A stretch of DNA of 64,000 bases. Source: Salibacterium aidingense DSM 18341 (lineage in GTDB: Bacteria; Bacillota; Bacilli; Bacillales; Marinococcaceae). Below, piece by piece: positions 42,841-51,008 of the stretch. Under the pieces are notes generated by a model. That model had not been told where the DNA came from. It saw nothing but the letters and a program-made list of their open reading frames with translations, and made no database searches. The stretch spans positions 62,001 through 126,000 of the forward strand of contig NZ_KE386940.1 of assembly GCF_000429685.1 (NCBI RefSeq), written 5' to 3'. Made by a program: the position numbers and the translations under genes. Each line of letters begins with the position of its first letter. Within the stretch, counting starts at the first letter, position 1.

Positions 42841-43728
42841 TTGGAGATACGTCAGTTGCACTATTTTATGGAAGTTGCAAAACGGGAGCATATAACGGAA
42901 GCTGCAGAAACCCTGCATGTGGCTCAGTCTGCGGTAAGCCGTCAGATCGGAAATCTAGAAACCGAACTGGGGGTGGATTTATTTGTGAGGCAGGGAAGAA
43001 GGGTAAGGTTAACACCGATCGGAAGAGTTTTTTTAGAAAGCACGAAACAGGTAATACAAATGCTTGACAGCGCCACACAGGAAGTTCAGGAATATTTGCA
43101 GCCGGAGCGGGGGACCATTCGTATAACGTATCCGATCAGTATGGCTGCTTACACACTGCCAACAGCTATATCCTCTTTTCGGCAGGAATATCCAAATGCG
43201 AATTTTCAGCTGAAGCAGAATATTTATTATGATGTAATTGAAGAAGTGATCAATGGTGAATTTAACATGGGCCTCCTAGCTCCGGTACCGGTAGAGGTAG
43301 ATAAAGTAGAAGGACATGTATTATTTACGGAAAACGTGATTGCTCTTCTTCCGAAGGATCATGCCTTTGCAAAAGCAAAAGACGTAAGATTGGAGCAGCT
43401 GCGGGACGAATCCTTTATTCTGCTTCCGGAAGGGATGCATTTTCGGGAATTAGTTATTCAGGCATGTGCCGAGGCAGGATTTGAACCGAATATAGCGTTT
43501 GAAGGAGATGACGTGGATGCATTGAAGGGGCTTGTTTCTGCCGGTCTTGGGATTGCTTTAATTCCTGAAATAACACTTGTGGACACGACCCCGCGTTTCA
43601 CTGTGAAGAAAAAAATCAAGCAGCCTCAGGTCACGCGTACCGTTGGTATCATTACACCGGCAGACCGTCAGCTGCTGCCTACAGAAAAAATATTTTATAA
43701 CTTTTTATACGATTTTTTTCGACATTAA
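42841..43728 (+). CDS. gltC: LysR-family regulator, GltC-like
   Basis: This 295-residue LysR protein matches my memory of Bacillus GltC along its length: EIRQLHYFMEVAKREHITEAAETLHVAQSAVSRQIGNLE in the helix-turn-helix, YLQPERGTIRITYPISMAAYTLPTAISSFRQEYP at the start of the effector domain, and DVDALKGLVSAGLGIALIPE and TTPRFTVKKKI near the end. In B. subtilis GltC activates gltAB and is inhibited by the catabolic glutamate dehydrogenase RocG. Here the neighbour is a GdhA-type enzyme, so it may control that gene (inference). TTG at 42841 is preferred because GGAGAGG lies 6 nt upstream; the ATG at 42826 has none. Confidence 0.82.
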   Translation: MEIRQLHYFMEVAKREHITEAAETLHVAQSAVSRQIGNLETELGVDLFVRQGRRVRLTPIGRVFLESTKQVIQMLDSATQEVQEYLQPERGTIRITYPISMAAYTLPTAISSFRQEYPNANFQLKQNIYYDVIEEVINGEFNMGLLAPVPVEVDKVEGHVLFTENVIALLPKDHAFAKAKDVRLEQLRDESFILLPEGMHFRELVIQACAEAGFEPNIAFEGDDVDALKGLVSAGLGIALIPEITLVDTTPRFTVKKKIKQPQVTRTVGIITPADRQLLPTEKIFYNFLYDFFRH

Positions 43729-43762
43729 AGAGAACGAGAAAAACCAATAAGAGAACGGCGTC

Positions 43763-44173
43763 TTATGATTGCTGCCTATTCAGATCCCAGGTTACGCCAA
43801 AGGGATCCTGGACTTTCGCATATACCGCCCTCCAAAACGTTTCCTGCAGCTCCATATGCACGATGCCTTCTTCTGCCAGCGCGTAGTACACGGTTTTCTG
43901 TTCGTCCTCGGTGTCAAAATCGAGGGCAAGGGTAAAATTATTTCCTTTCTCCACCGCCTGGCCGGGAAAGGAATCGGATACATAGACGAGCATATGGCCC
44001 TTTTGAAAACGAGCATGAATGATTCGTTCGTCCGCTTCCGGCGGAGTGGGAAAATCAGCTTCGCCAAACGTCTGTACCTCAAATACCTCTGCTCCAAACA
44101 CTTTCTCATAATATTTCAGCGCCGCCTGAGCTTCTCCGTCGAACGTTAAATAAGGAATTGTCTGCTTGATCAT
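43763..44173 (-). CDS. PhnB-like VOC protein
   Basis: The 136-residue protein begins TIPYLTFDGEAQAALKYYEKVFGAEV and ends VQDPFGVTWDLN, the pattern of the PhnB/3-demethylubiquinone-9 3-methyltransferase-like branch of the VOC superfamily. Function in this branch is mostly unknown. AGGAGG lies 7 nt before the ATG. It converges on the GltC gene. Confidence 0.82.
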   Translation of the reverse strand: MIKQTIPYLTFDGEAQAALKYYEKVFGAEVFEVQTFGEADFPTPPEADERIIHARFQKGHMLVYVSDSFPGQAVEKGNNFTLALDFDTEDEQKTVYYALAEEGIVHMELQETFWRAVYAKVQDPFGVTWDLNRQQS

Positions 44174-44330
44174 TGGAAGCCTCCTAATACCAGTCTACTA
44201 CAATCTTTCGATACTCCCCTTTTCCTTTCCTCTATTATTCTCTAATAGATCTACCTGCAGGAAATAAGACAATTATCGAGAAGTGTTTTAACAGAAATAA
44301 TTTTACAAATATAGAAAGAAGGCATCTTAG

Positions 44331-45206
44331 ATGGGTCGGATTTTAGGGAAATACTATTTTGAAGACGGGGCCGTGATGGAATATACAATTGCGGGAAGCG
44401 GTCCGCCGGTGCTGATGATGCATGGAGGACATTCGAACAGCCTGGAGGACTTCGGCTATGACGCTATCCTTGCTGCAGGTTATTCTGTGCTGACCCCGTC
44501 CCGGCCGGGATATGGGGAAACCTCGGTCTGCATTGGTGAAACGCTAAGATCGGCGGTAGAAGCTTACAGGAAACTGCTGGATTTTCTGGATATCGCAAAA
44601 GTTGATGTCCTCGCGATGTCGGCCGGCGGTCCCAGCGGGATTCAGTTTGCTTCGCTTTTTCCGGAACGGGTTCGCTCTCTTACTTTGCAGTCAGCTGTCA
44701 CTAAGCCATGGATGAGCAGCACCGATAGGGAATATGCGGCAGCGCGGCTGCTTTTCCATCCGTTGATTGAAAAAGGGACTTGGCGAATCATAACAGCGAT
44801 GGCACGCTTTTCACCTTCCTTGGTTTTTCGACTGATGGCTTCTTCGTTCAGCATGCTTCCGTATTCAGCCATAGGAGCCGTTTTTACCCGGAATCACTTG
44901 GAACAGTTTCATGACATGTTAAAGCGCCAGCGCTCTCAGGCCGGCTTTCTTCTGGATATTGAACAAACTCAAGCGGTGATGACGGAGGAGCTGAAAAACA
45001 TCAGCTGCCCTATGTTGATTCTGCACAGCAGACATGACAATTCGGTACCGCCAGCCCATGCGTTTCATGCGAAAAAACTGGCGCCGCATGCGGAACTGCA
45101 AGTGCTGGATCATTGGGGGCATCTCCTGTGGATTGGGCCGGAATCCGAAAACGTCAACCGAATGATAATATCCTTTCTGCGAACAGGAGGACGGGGACAT
45201 GATTGA
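44331..45206 (+). CDS. Alpha/beta-hydrolase
   Basis: This 291-residue alpha/beta-hydrolase has the oxyanion HGG near residue 27, the nucleophile elbow AMSAGGPSG, the acid in LHSRHDNSVPP and the histidine in DHWGHLLW. Substrate unknown. Its 3' end overlaps the TatD-like gene by 8 nt, so the two are co-translated. AAGAAGG precedes the ATG. Confidence 0.85.
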   Translation: MGRILGKYYFEDGAVMEYTIAGSGPPVLMMHGGHSNSLEDFGYDAILAAGYSVLTPSRPGYGETSVCIGETLRSAVEAYRKLLDFLDIAKVDVLAMSAGGPSGIQFASLFPERVRSLTLQSAVTKPWMSSTDREYAAARLLFHPLIEKGTWRIITAMARFSPSLVFRLMASSFSMLPYSAIGAVFTRNHLEQFHDMLKRQRSQAGFLLDIEQTQAVMTEELKNISCPMLILHSRHDNSVPPAHAFHAKKLAPHAELQVLDHWGHLLWIGPESENVNRMIISFLRTGGRGHD

Positions 45207-45969
45207 TGCTCATATCCATCTGGAACAATATGATCATGTGCCGGAGCGGATATCTGAATGGCAGCGTGCCGGGGTGAGGCAGGTAACAGCCGTGTCCAAC
45301 GATCTTGCTTCTTCCTACCGGACACTTGAATTAAAGGATAAATTTCCTGATTTCGTACTGGCTGGATGCGGTTTTCACCCGGAAAAACCACTGCCGGCCA
45401 CAGCAGAATGGGAAGAATGGAAACAGCTTGTAAAGCTGGAAAGAGACCGAATCTCCTGTATCGGAGAAATTGGACTGCCGCATTACGAGTTGGACCATCT
45501 TCCCTCGCCGCTTGACGTTTATAAAGAGTTTCTTGCTGAATGTCTGGCTTTTGCCTCAGATTTGGAGCTTCCCGTCGCCCTTCATGCTGTTCATGACCAA
45601 GCCGGAATGGTTTACGATATCCTTCAAAGAGAAGCTCCAATGCTCCCAGCCCATTTCCACTGGCTGAAAGCCCCGGCAGAGGTGGTGCAGCATATAACGG
45701 AAGCCGGATACATGATTTCTGTTACCCCGGAAGTCTGTTACCGGGAGCGGGACCAGCATTTAGCAGCGATGGTTCCGGATGAACAGCTTTTAATAGAAAC
45801 GGATGGTCCATGGCCCTTTCAAGGTCCATTTGAAGGGGCAGAGACATCGCCTCTTCTGCTGGAAGCTGTACTTGATGTTCTTGCAGCACAAAGAACAGAG
45901 AAGAAGGAAGATCTGCGGAAAAAGACGGCGCGGAATGCCACACGTTTATATGGGAGGGACCAAACATGA
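45199..45969 (+). CDS. TatD-family metal-dependent hydrolase
   Basis: This 256-residue protein has an N-terminal IDAHIHLEQY (metal-binding HxH), CGFHPEK, a glutamate in CIGEIGLP, and later HAVHDQAG, AHFHWL and ETDGPWPF, covering the ligand set of TatD-like TIM-barrel hydrolases. TatD proteins have DNase activity; many relatives are uncharacterised. It overlaps both neighbours, 8 nt before and 4 nt after. Confidence 0.85.
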   Translation: MIDAHIHLEQYDHVPERISEWQRAGVRQVTAVSNDLASSYRTLELKDKFPDFVLAGCGFHPEKPLPATAEWEEWKQLVKLERDRISCIGEIGLPHYELDHLPSPLDVYKEFLAECLAFASDLELPVALHAVHDQAGMVYDILQREAPMLPAHFHWLKAPAEVVQHITEAGYMISVTPEVCYRERDQHLAAMVPDEQLLIETDGPWPFQGPFEGAETSPLLLEAVLDVLAAQRTEKKEDLRKKTARNATRLYGRDQT

Positions 45970-46433
45970 AACAATCACCCCCAAAACTGCCGCTCACGCG
46001 TAAGGAACGTTCGGCGCTGAGAAAGCATCATGTAGTACTCGCTGACATACATACACGCCGGGTTGAAGAACTGCAGAAAATGCTGGACTGCCCGAAGGAT
46101 CGGGCAGAGCGGCTTCACGCCCTGGCATTGTTTCAACAGATACCTTCCATTGGAGAAAAGGGGGCGACACAAATGGTCGATGGGCTCGGTGTTCGGACAT
46201 TCGAAGAGGTGACTTCTAAAAACGGGGCGCAGTGGCTGGATCAATTAGAACAAAGGCTTGGCGTCTGGACGGATCCATGCGTTGAAGATCAGCTTCGCTG
46301 TATCGTCTACCATGCAGGGAATCCGGGAAGCTCCCGGCAGTGGTTTGATTTTACAGAAGAAAGAAAAGTTTACCGGGAAATGGAAGGATACCCCGCAGAC
46401 CGTCCAACATTACCCTGGTACGAAGAAAAGTGA
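45966..46433 (+). CDS. Helix-hairpin-helix protein (Cdd1/pathogenicity-locus family)
   Basis: The 155-residue protein has ALALFQQIPSIGEKGATQMVDGLGVRTFEEV, a helix-hairpin-helix like that of DNA-binding Cdd1-family proteins, and a C-terminal PCVEDQLRCIVYHAGNPGSSRQWFDFTEERK segment typical of the family. Such small proteins are widespread but unassigned. Its overlap with a TatD-type hydrolase gene suggests a nucleic-acid role (inference). Confidence 0.75.
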   Translation: MKQSPPKLPLTRKERSALRKHHVVLADIHTRRVEELQKMLDCPKDRAERLHALALFQQIPSIGEKGATQMVDGLGVRTFEEVTSKNGAQWLDQLEQRLGVWTDPCVEDQLRCIVYHAGNPGSSRQWFDFTEERKVYREMEGYPADRPTLPWYEEK

Positions 46434-46469
46434 CGATATAAAAAGCTGAACAGAAAGGGTGAAGCCACG

Positions 46470-46647
46470 TTGGACATTTGTTCCGTTATTTCTTCTATTT
46501 CACCCAGTTTCAAGGGGGAACTGGACATTTATTCCGTTAATCACCATTTTCAGCATAAAAAAAGCGTCCAAAGCCCGGATAGCGGAACAAATGTCCAAAA
46601 AAACTGCCAAAGGACCTTTAATCAGCCATATAAGGGAATAAATGTCC
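46470..46647. repeat. Four-copy interleaved repeat (two direct, two inverted)
   Basis: Two direct copies, TGGACATTTGTTCCG (from 46471) and TGGACATTTATTCCG (from 46522), are followed by two inverted copies, CGGAACAAATGTCCA (46583-46597) and GGGAATAAATGTCC (46634-46647). Copy 1 is the exact complement of copy 3 and copy 2 of copy 4 over 15 and 13 bp; the one differing base covaries. It may be a dispersed intergenic element. There is no credible gene in 46434-46714. Confidence 0.7.
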
Positions 46648-46659
46648 GAAGATAGTATA

Positions 46660-46697
46660 AAGAAAACAGGCATAATGAGCGATTCATCATGCCTGTT
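46660..46697 (-). terminator. Terminator of the MetE-like gene
   Basis: AACAGGCAT (46665-46673) pairs with ATGCCTGTT (46689-46697). The minus-strand stem ends in TTTTCTTT. Confidence 0.8.
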
Positions 46698-46714
46698 GTG
46701 CCGGCTGCCCCGGT

Positions 46715-47821
46715 TCAGCTTCCCCATACCTCTTCTGCGATGCGCACCACATGGCGGAGTTTCTCCCACTGCTCGTCCTCGGTCAAAATGTTCCCTTCTT
46801 CGGTGGAGGCAAAGCCGCACTGCGGACTAAGGCTGAGCTGATCCAGGTTCACATATTCCGCCGCTTCATGGATCCGCTTTTTCACTTCTTCAGCATCTTC
46901 AAGTTCCCCGAATTTCGACGTTATCAAACCGAGCACAATGCTGAGATCCGGACGATTCACGTAACGGAGCGGTTCAAAGCCACCGGCACGGTCGGTGTCG
47001 TATTCTAAAAACAGCCCATCCACATTCAGTTTTTGAAAGATGGTTTCGGCCACTGGTTCATATCCGCCGGATGCGATCCAGGTGGAGCGGAAATTGCCTC
47101 GGCAGATGTGCATCGTGATCTTCATATCCTCTGGTTTATCAGCCATAGCGTCATTAATGGTTTTGGCGTACCAGCTTTTGATCTCTTCCGGATCCACCCC
47201 TTGGCCGAGGACTTCCTCCGGCTGGTCTTCCGAGCAGAAGTACGCCCAGGACGTATCATCCAGCTGAAGGTAACGGCAGCCTTCTTCATAAAAAGCATGG
47301 ATGGCTTTTTTATATACGGCGGCCAGGTCATGGAAAAAGGAAGCACGATCCTCATATACGCCGCCGGCAAATTCAGTGCGGAAATGAAGCATACTTGGAC
47401 TTGGGATGGTCATTTTCGCTGTATGGTCCCCGGCGATGCTTTTCAGGAAACGAAAATCATCGATCATCGGATGGCTGGTGAAATCAAGTTTTCCAGTGAT
47501 ACGGAGGGCACGGGCTTTCGTTTCTACTCCTTCAAACTGAATCCCGGTCTCGGCCTCATATTCTTCTACGCCATCCAGCCCGCTCAAAAAGTCAAAGTGC
47601 CACCAGCTCCGGCGGAATTCGCCGTCTGTGACAGCTTCAAGGCCTGCTTCTTTCTGCTTCTCTACAATACGGGTGATTTCCAAATCTTCTATGTCCCGCA
47701 GCCGCAGTTTGTCGATTTCGCCGTTTTCAAATTGGCGCCGTGCTTTTTTAATCTCCTCGGACCGGAGCAGGCTTCCTACATGATCAGCCCGGAACGGGGC
47801 TTGTTTTTGTTCTCCACTCAT
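46715..47821 (-). CDS. Cobalamin-independent methionine synthase C-terminal-like protein (YxjG/YxjH type)
   Basis: The 368-residue protein corresponds to the C-terminal catalytic barrel of MetE. The start APFRADHVGSLLR, the zinc ligands in MHICRGN and SLSPQCGF, and FLEYDTDRAGGFEPL match the YxjG/YxjH group. These may transfer a methyl group to homocysteine, though their donor is not settled. No S-box riboswitch precedes it, unlike yxjG/yxjH of B. subtilis as I recall. It follows the AraC-type gene on the same strand after 54 nt. GAAGGAAT precedes the ATG. Confidence 0.85.
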   Translation of the reverse strand: MSGEQKQAPFRADHVGSLLRSEEIKKARRQFENGEIDKLRLRDIEDLEITRIVEKQKEAGLEAVTDGEFRRSWWHFDFLSGLDGVEEYEAETGIQFEGVETKARALRITGKLDFTSHPMIDDFRFLKSIAGDHTAKMTIPSPSMLHFRTEFAGGVYEDRASFFHDLAAVYKKAIHAFYEEGCRYLQLDDTSWAYFCSEDQPEEVLGQGVDPEEIKSWYAKTINDAMADKPEDMKITMHICRGNFRSTWIASGGYEPVAETIFQKLNVDGLFLEYDTDRAGGFEPLRYVNRPDLSIVLGLITSKFGELEDAEEVKKRIHEAAEYVNLDQLSLSPQCGFASTEEGNILTEDEQWEKLRHVVRIAEEVWGS

Positions 47822-47875
47822 ATTCCATTCCTTCTTTCTGTGTAAATGTTAGGTCAGTTGGTTTCTAGTATAACA

Positions 47876-48766
47876 TTACTTATTATTCATATGGGTCCGG
47901 TAAAACGCTTTTCTGAATTCAGTCGGGGTCAAATTTTCATAGTTTTTAAACAGTTTCATGAAGTATTTTTCGTCCTCCATTCCTATGGCAGCTGCCACTT
48001 CTTTGACACTGCTGCTTGTACGGCTGAGCAGCTCCTTAGCTTTGGAAATTTTAAGCAGATGAATATACTCGCTTACATTCATACCCGTTTTGGTTTTAAA
48101 CAGTCTTGATAAGTAATCTTTGTTGTAATTAAATTCTTCCGCTACTTTTCTTAATGTAAGGTCCTCCAAAGCATGGATTCTTGTCCACTCCATAATTTTT
48201 ACTAAATGATGATCGAGCTGGTTTTCATGATGATCATAATAAAAATTCGTTATATTCTGTTCGGATAATTCAATTAATAAAGACGTCAATAAATAGTGCA
48301 CACTGGAGGACGTGTAATAATTGGAGTTATCGACGTGCAGGAGCTGCTGGAAAAGAATATTAACGCGGTCCGATACTGTTAAATTAAAATATCCAGGTAG
48401 ATAAATGTCTGTAATAGCATTCTGGGTGTCAGGATTTCTTCGCAAATGTGATATTTCATGATCCATTTCTTCATCACTTATTTGATACATCGGAGCCGGG
48501 GATAAAAAATGGACCCAGTAAAAAGATAAGTTTGGAGGACAGTCTGCATACCCTTCGTGCGTCTGCTCCGGCAGCACAAGCATGGTCTGACCGGGTTCAA
48601 TACTATATTTCTGTTCGGCCTGTTTCATATAGAGGGTATGGTTCACCCCAATGATAAGCTCATAACTGTCAATCACTCTCTTTTCATGTCTCCAAGACTT
48701 ATCTGAAACAAACTGTCCGGCAGAGATAAATTCCAGAGGCTCTTTAATACTGGTTTTTATATGCAC
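47876..48766 (-). CDS. AraC-family regulator
   Basis: This 296-residue protein has an N-terminal cupin-like sensor (YELIIGVNHTLYMKQAEQKYSIEPGQTMLVLPEQTHEG) and a C-terminal pair of helix-turn-helix motifs (LTLRKVAEEFNYNKDYLSRLFKTKTGMNVSEYI and VKEVAAAIGMEDEKYFMKLFKNYENLTPTEFRK). Such regulators usually activate sugar-use genes; the divergent GH127/ABC operon is the likely target. GTG at 48766 is chosen as start because AGGAGG lies 8 nt upstream. Confidence 0.87.
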   Translation of the reverse strand: MHIKTSIKEPLEFISAGQFVSDKSWRHEKRVIDSYELIIGVNHTLYMKQAEQKYSIEPGQTMLVLPEQTHEGYADCPPNLSFYWVHFLSPAPMYQISDEEMDHEISHLRRNPDTQNAITDIYLPGYFNLTVSDRVNILFQQLLHVDNSNYYTSSSVHYLLTSLLIELSEQNITNFYYDHHENQLDHHLVKIMEWTRIHALEDLTLRKVAEEFNYNKDYLSRLFKTKTGMNVSEYIHLLKISKAKELLSRTSSSVKEVAAAIGMEDEKYFMKLFKNYENLTPTEFRKAFYRTHMNNK

Positions 48767-48990
48767 GTCCAACACCTCCTTCAAAAATATAGGTCAGTAT
48801 TCTACACCCATTCTTTCTTTTTAACTACCGACAGCCTATAGAGCGAATGATATGATTTAGGTAATAAGCTAATTGCTCTTTTTATTATAACAAAATAAAT
48901 ACCAATATAGAACGATAAGAAGAGGGATGAATAAGAGATGATTGAATTATTGGAAGGAACAATAGAGACAGTTTTAAAATGCTATAGTCA

Positions 48991-49015
48991 TTATATTACA
49001 CTTATTCTAATATAA
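48991..49015. promoter_or_regulatory. Inverted repeat upstream of the GH127 gene
   Basis: TTATATTA and TAATATAA form perfect 8-bp arms around 9 nt, 40 bp before the GH127 start and in the region between the divergent AraC and GH127 genes. It is a candidate operator or promoter element. The rest of 48767-49054 shows nothing else definite. Confidence 0.4.
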
Positions 49016-49054
49016 ACTACACGTTGTAAAAGAAGGGGAAAGGGGATTTTAAAA

Positions 49055-50989
49055 ATGACTAAAATGACAGCGCTTCCATTATCGAATATCCAACTGAAAG
49101 ACCAATTTTGGAAGAAACGGCAGGAACTTGTGAGATACTCCGTCATCCCTTATCAATGGAAAACGTTGAATGACAATATTCCTGGCGTGGAGCCGAGTCA
49201 TACGCTCGAAAATTTCCGAGTCGCGGCTGGGCTGTCGAATCATTCTTACTATGGCATGGTTTTTCAGGACAGTGACTTATATAAATGGCTGGAAACCGCA
49301 TCGTATTCGTTATCTATAACACGAGAAGAGGGACTGGAACAAAAAACAGATGAGGCAGTTGCGGTTATCGAAGCAGCCCAGGAGGCAGATGGATATCTTC
49401 ACACCTATCATCAATGCGTCCACCCTGACCGCAAATGGACCAATTTACGGGATGACCACGAATTGTACTGTGCGGGCCATTTAATAGAAGCCGCGGTGGG
49501 GTATTTTGAAGCAACTGGAAAAAATCAATTGTTAAAAGTGGCGTGCCGGTTGGTAGATCTTATTGCTGAAGTGTTTGGGCCGGAAAAAGAGAAACGAAGG
49601 GGCTACCCGGGCCACCCTGAAATAGAGCTGGCTCTTTTAAAACTATATAAAACCACAGAAAATAAAAAATATTTAAACCTGTGTAAATTTTTTGTTAATG
49701 AAAGAGGAAGAGAACCGCACTATTTTGAATGGGAAGCGGAAGAACGGGAAGAGAAAAAACGGAAGGAACATTCTTATTCCCAATCCCATCTTCCTATCAG
49801 AGAGCAGACAAGTATAGAAGGACACGCGGTACGGGCGGTATATCTCTACAGTGCCGCCGCTGAGCTTGCTGCAGAATGCAAAGACGAAGAATTGGCAGCT
49901 GCGTGCAAAAGACTGTGGGAGAACATGGTATTAAAAAGAATGTATATCACAGGAGGCATTGGTTCTTCTCACTATCACGAATCGTTCACCTTTGATTATG
50001 ATCTTCCAAACGACAGAGCTTACACTGAAACATGTGCTTCGGTCGGATTGGTCTTCTGGGCCTGGCGGATGATCATGATTGATGCAGACTCTTCTTATGC
50101 AGATGCTATGGAAAGGACCATTTATAACGGCCTTATTTCCGGGATGTCGCTGGATGGAACGAAATATTTTTACGTCAATCCATTAGAAGTATGGCCGGAA
50201 GCAGTCCAGAAGAGAAATGACTTATCAGATACAGAGGTAACTAGGCAGGGGTGGTTTGTATGTGCCTGCTGCCCGCCAAATATTGCCCGGTTTCTAAGTT
50301 CATTTGGCCAATATATGTTTACCCTGAATGAAAAAGCCAAAGAGCTCTATGTTCATCTATACGCAGGAAGTGAAACCAATTTAATTATTAATAATCAGCC
50401 CATTACACTTACCCAGACTACCGATTACCCTTGGAAGGACACCGTATCATTCAAGATCGATTCGGAAAAAGAGGGGGTGGAATGGACACTGGCCCTGCGT
50501 CTTCCTGGATGGTGCCAGGATCCAAACATACAGATTAATGGAGAGGTGGTAATTCTGAATGAGGTCACAGAAAAAGGATATGCCAAATTGAAAAGAGCCT
50601 GGCATACGGGAGATGAAATCGTACTCACGCTGCCGATGAAGCTCCATTTCCTAAGAGCAGATACCAGGCTGCGGGAGAATACAGGAAAAGTGGCGCTGCA
50701 GCGGGGACCCATCGTGTACTGTGTGGAAGAAGCGGACAATGGAAGAAACCTTCAAGAAATCCTTGTTTCGGATGAAACTAGTTTACAGGCAGAATATGAA
50801 GAGCTGCTTGATGGAATGGTGATTCTTCATGGAAGAGCATACCGGGAAACTATGCCATTAAGCAGCGAATTATATACGACGAGGAAGCCGGAACAAGTCA
50901 CGGTCGACTTGAAAGCGATTCCGTATTATGCCTGGGCCAATAGAGAACCCGGTGAAATGAGAATTTGGCTCAGAGAAGCATGCAGATAA
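49055..50989 (+). CDS. GH127 beta-L-arabinofuranosidase (HypBA1-like)
   Basis: This 644-residue enzyme has the (alpha/alpha)6 barrel of GH127 and its zinc-thiolate active site: HES (Glu309), ETC (Glu325, Cys327) and CACCPPN (Cys405, Cys406). These match the Glu322, Glu338, Cys340, Cys417 and Cys418 set of Bifidobacterium HypBA1, in which Cys417 is the nucleophile. HypBA1 removes beta-L-arabinofuranose from hydroxyproline-linked arabino-oligosaccharides of plant extensins. No signal peptide is present, so it works in the cytosol on imported material. AAGGGG precedes the ATG. The hydroxyproline link to the island at 10-20 kb is suggestive. Confidence 0.9.
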   Translation: MTKMTALPLSNIQLKDQFWKKRQELVRYSVIPYQWKTLNDNIPGVEPSHTLENFRVAAGLSNHSYYGMVFQDSDLYKWLETASYSLSITREEGLEQKTDEAVAVIEAAQEADGYLHTYHQCVHPDRKWTNLRDDHELYCAGHLIEAAVGYFEATGKNQLLKVACRLVDLIAEVFGPEKEKRRGYPGHPEIELALLKLYKTTENKKYLNLCKFFVNERGREPHYFEWEAEEREEKKRKEHSYSQSHLPIREQTSIEGHAVRAVYLYSAAAELAAECKDEELAAACKRLWENMVLKRMYITGGIGSSHYHESFTFDYDLPNDRAYTETCASVGLVFWAWRMIMIDADSSYADAMERTIYNGLISGMSLDGTKYFYVNPLEVWPEAVQKRNDLSDTEVTRQGWFVCACCPPNIARFLSSFGQYMFTLNEKAKELYVHLYAGSETNLIINNQPITLTQTTDYPWKDTVSFKIDSEKEGVEWTLALRLPGWCQDPNIQINGEVVILNEVTEKGYAKLKRAWHTGDEIVLTLPMKLHFLRADTRLRENTGKVALQRGPIVYCVEEADNGRNLQEILVSDETSLQAEYEELLDGMVILHGRAYRETMPLSSELYTTRKPEQVTVDLKAIPYYAWANREPGEMRIWLREACR

Positions 50990-51008
50990 TTTTGAGGAGG
51001 GGATTCAT

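Noticed and set aside
46459-46655. Short overlapping open frames of about 60 codons
   Set aside because: They consist of the four-copy repeat and have no ribosome sites.
47822-47875. S-box (SAM) riboswitch before the MetE-like gene
   Set aside because: Only 54 nt separate it from the previous gene, too short for an S-box, and no such stems are seen.
48939-49016. A 25-codon open frame (MIELLEGTIETVL...) upstream of the GH127 gene
   Set aside because: Too short to support without comparison, and its end overlaps the inverted repeat at 48991; a leader peptide cannot be argued from sequence alone.
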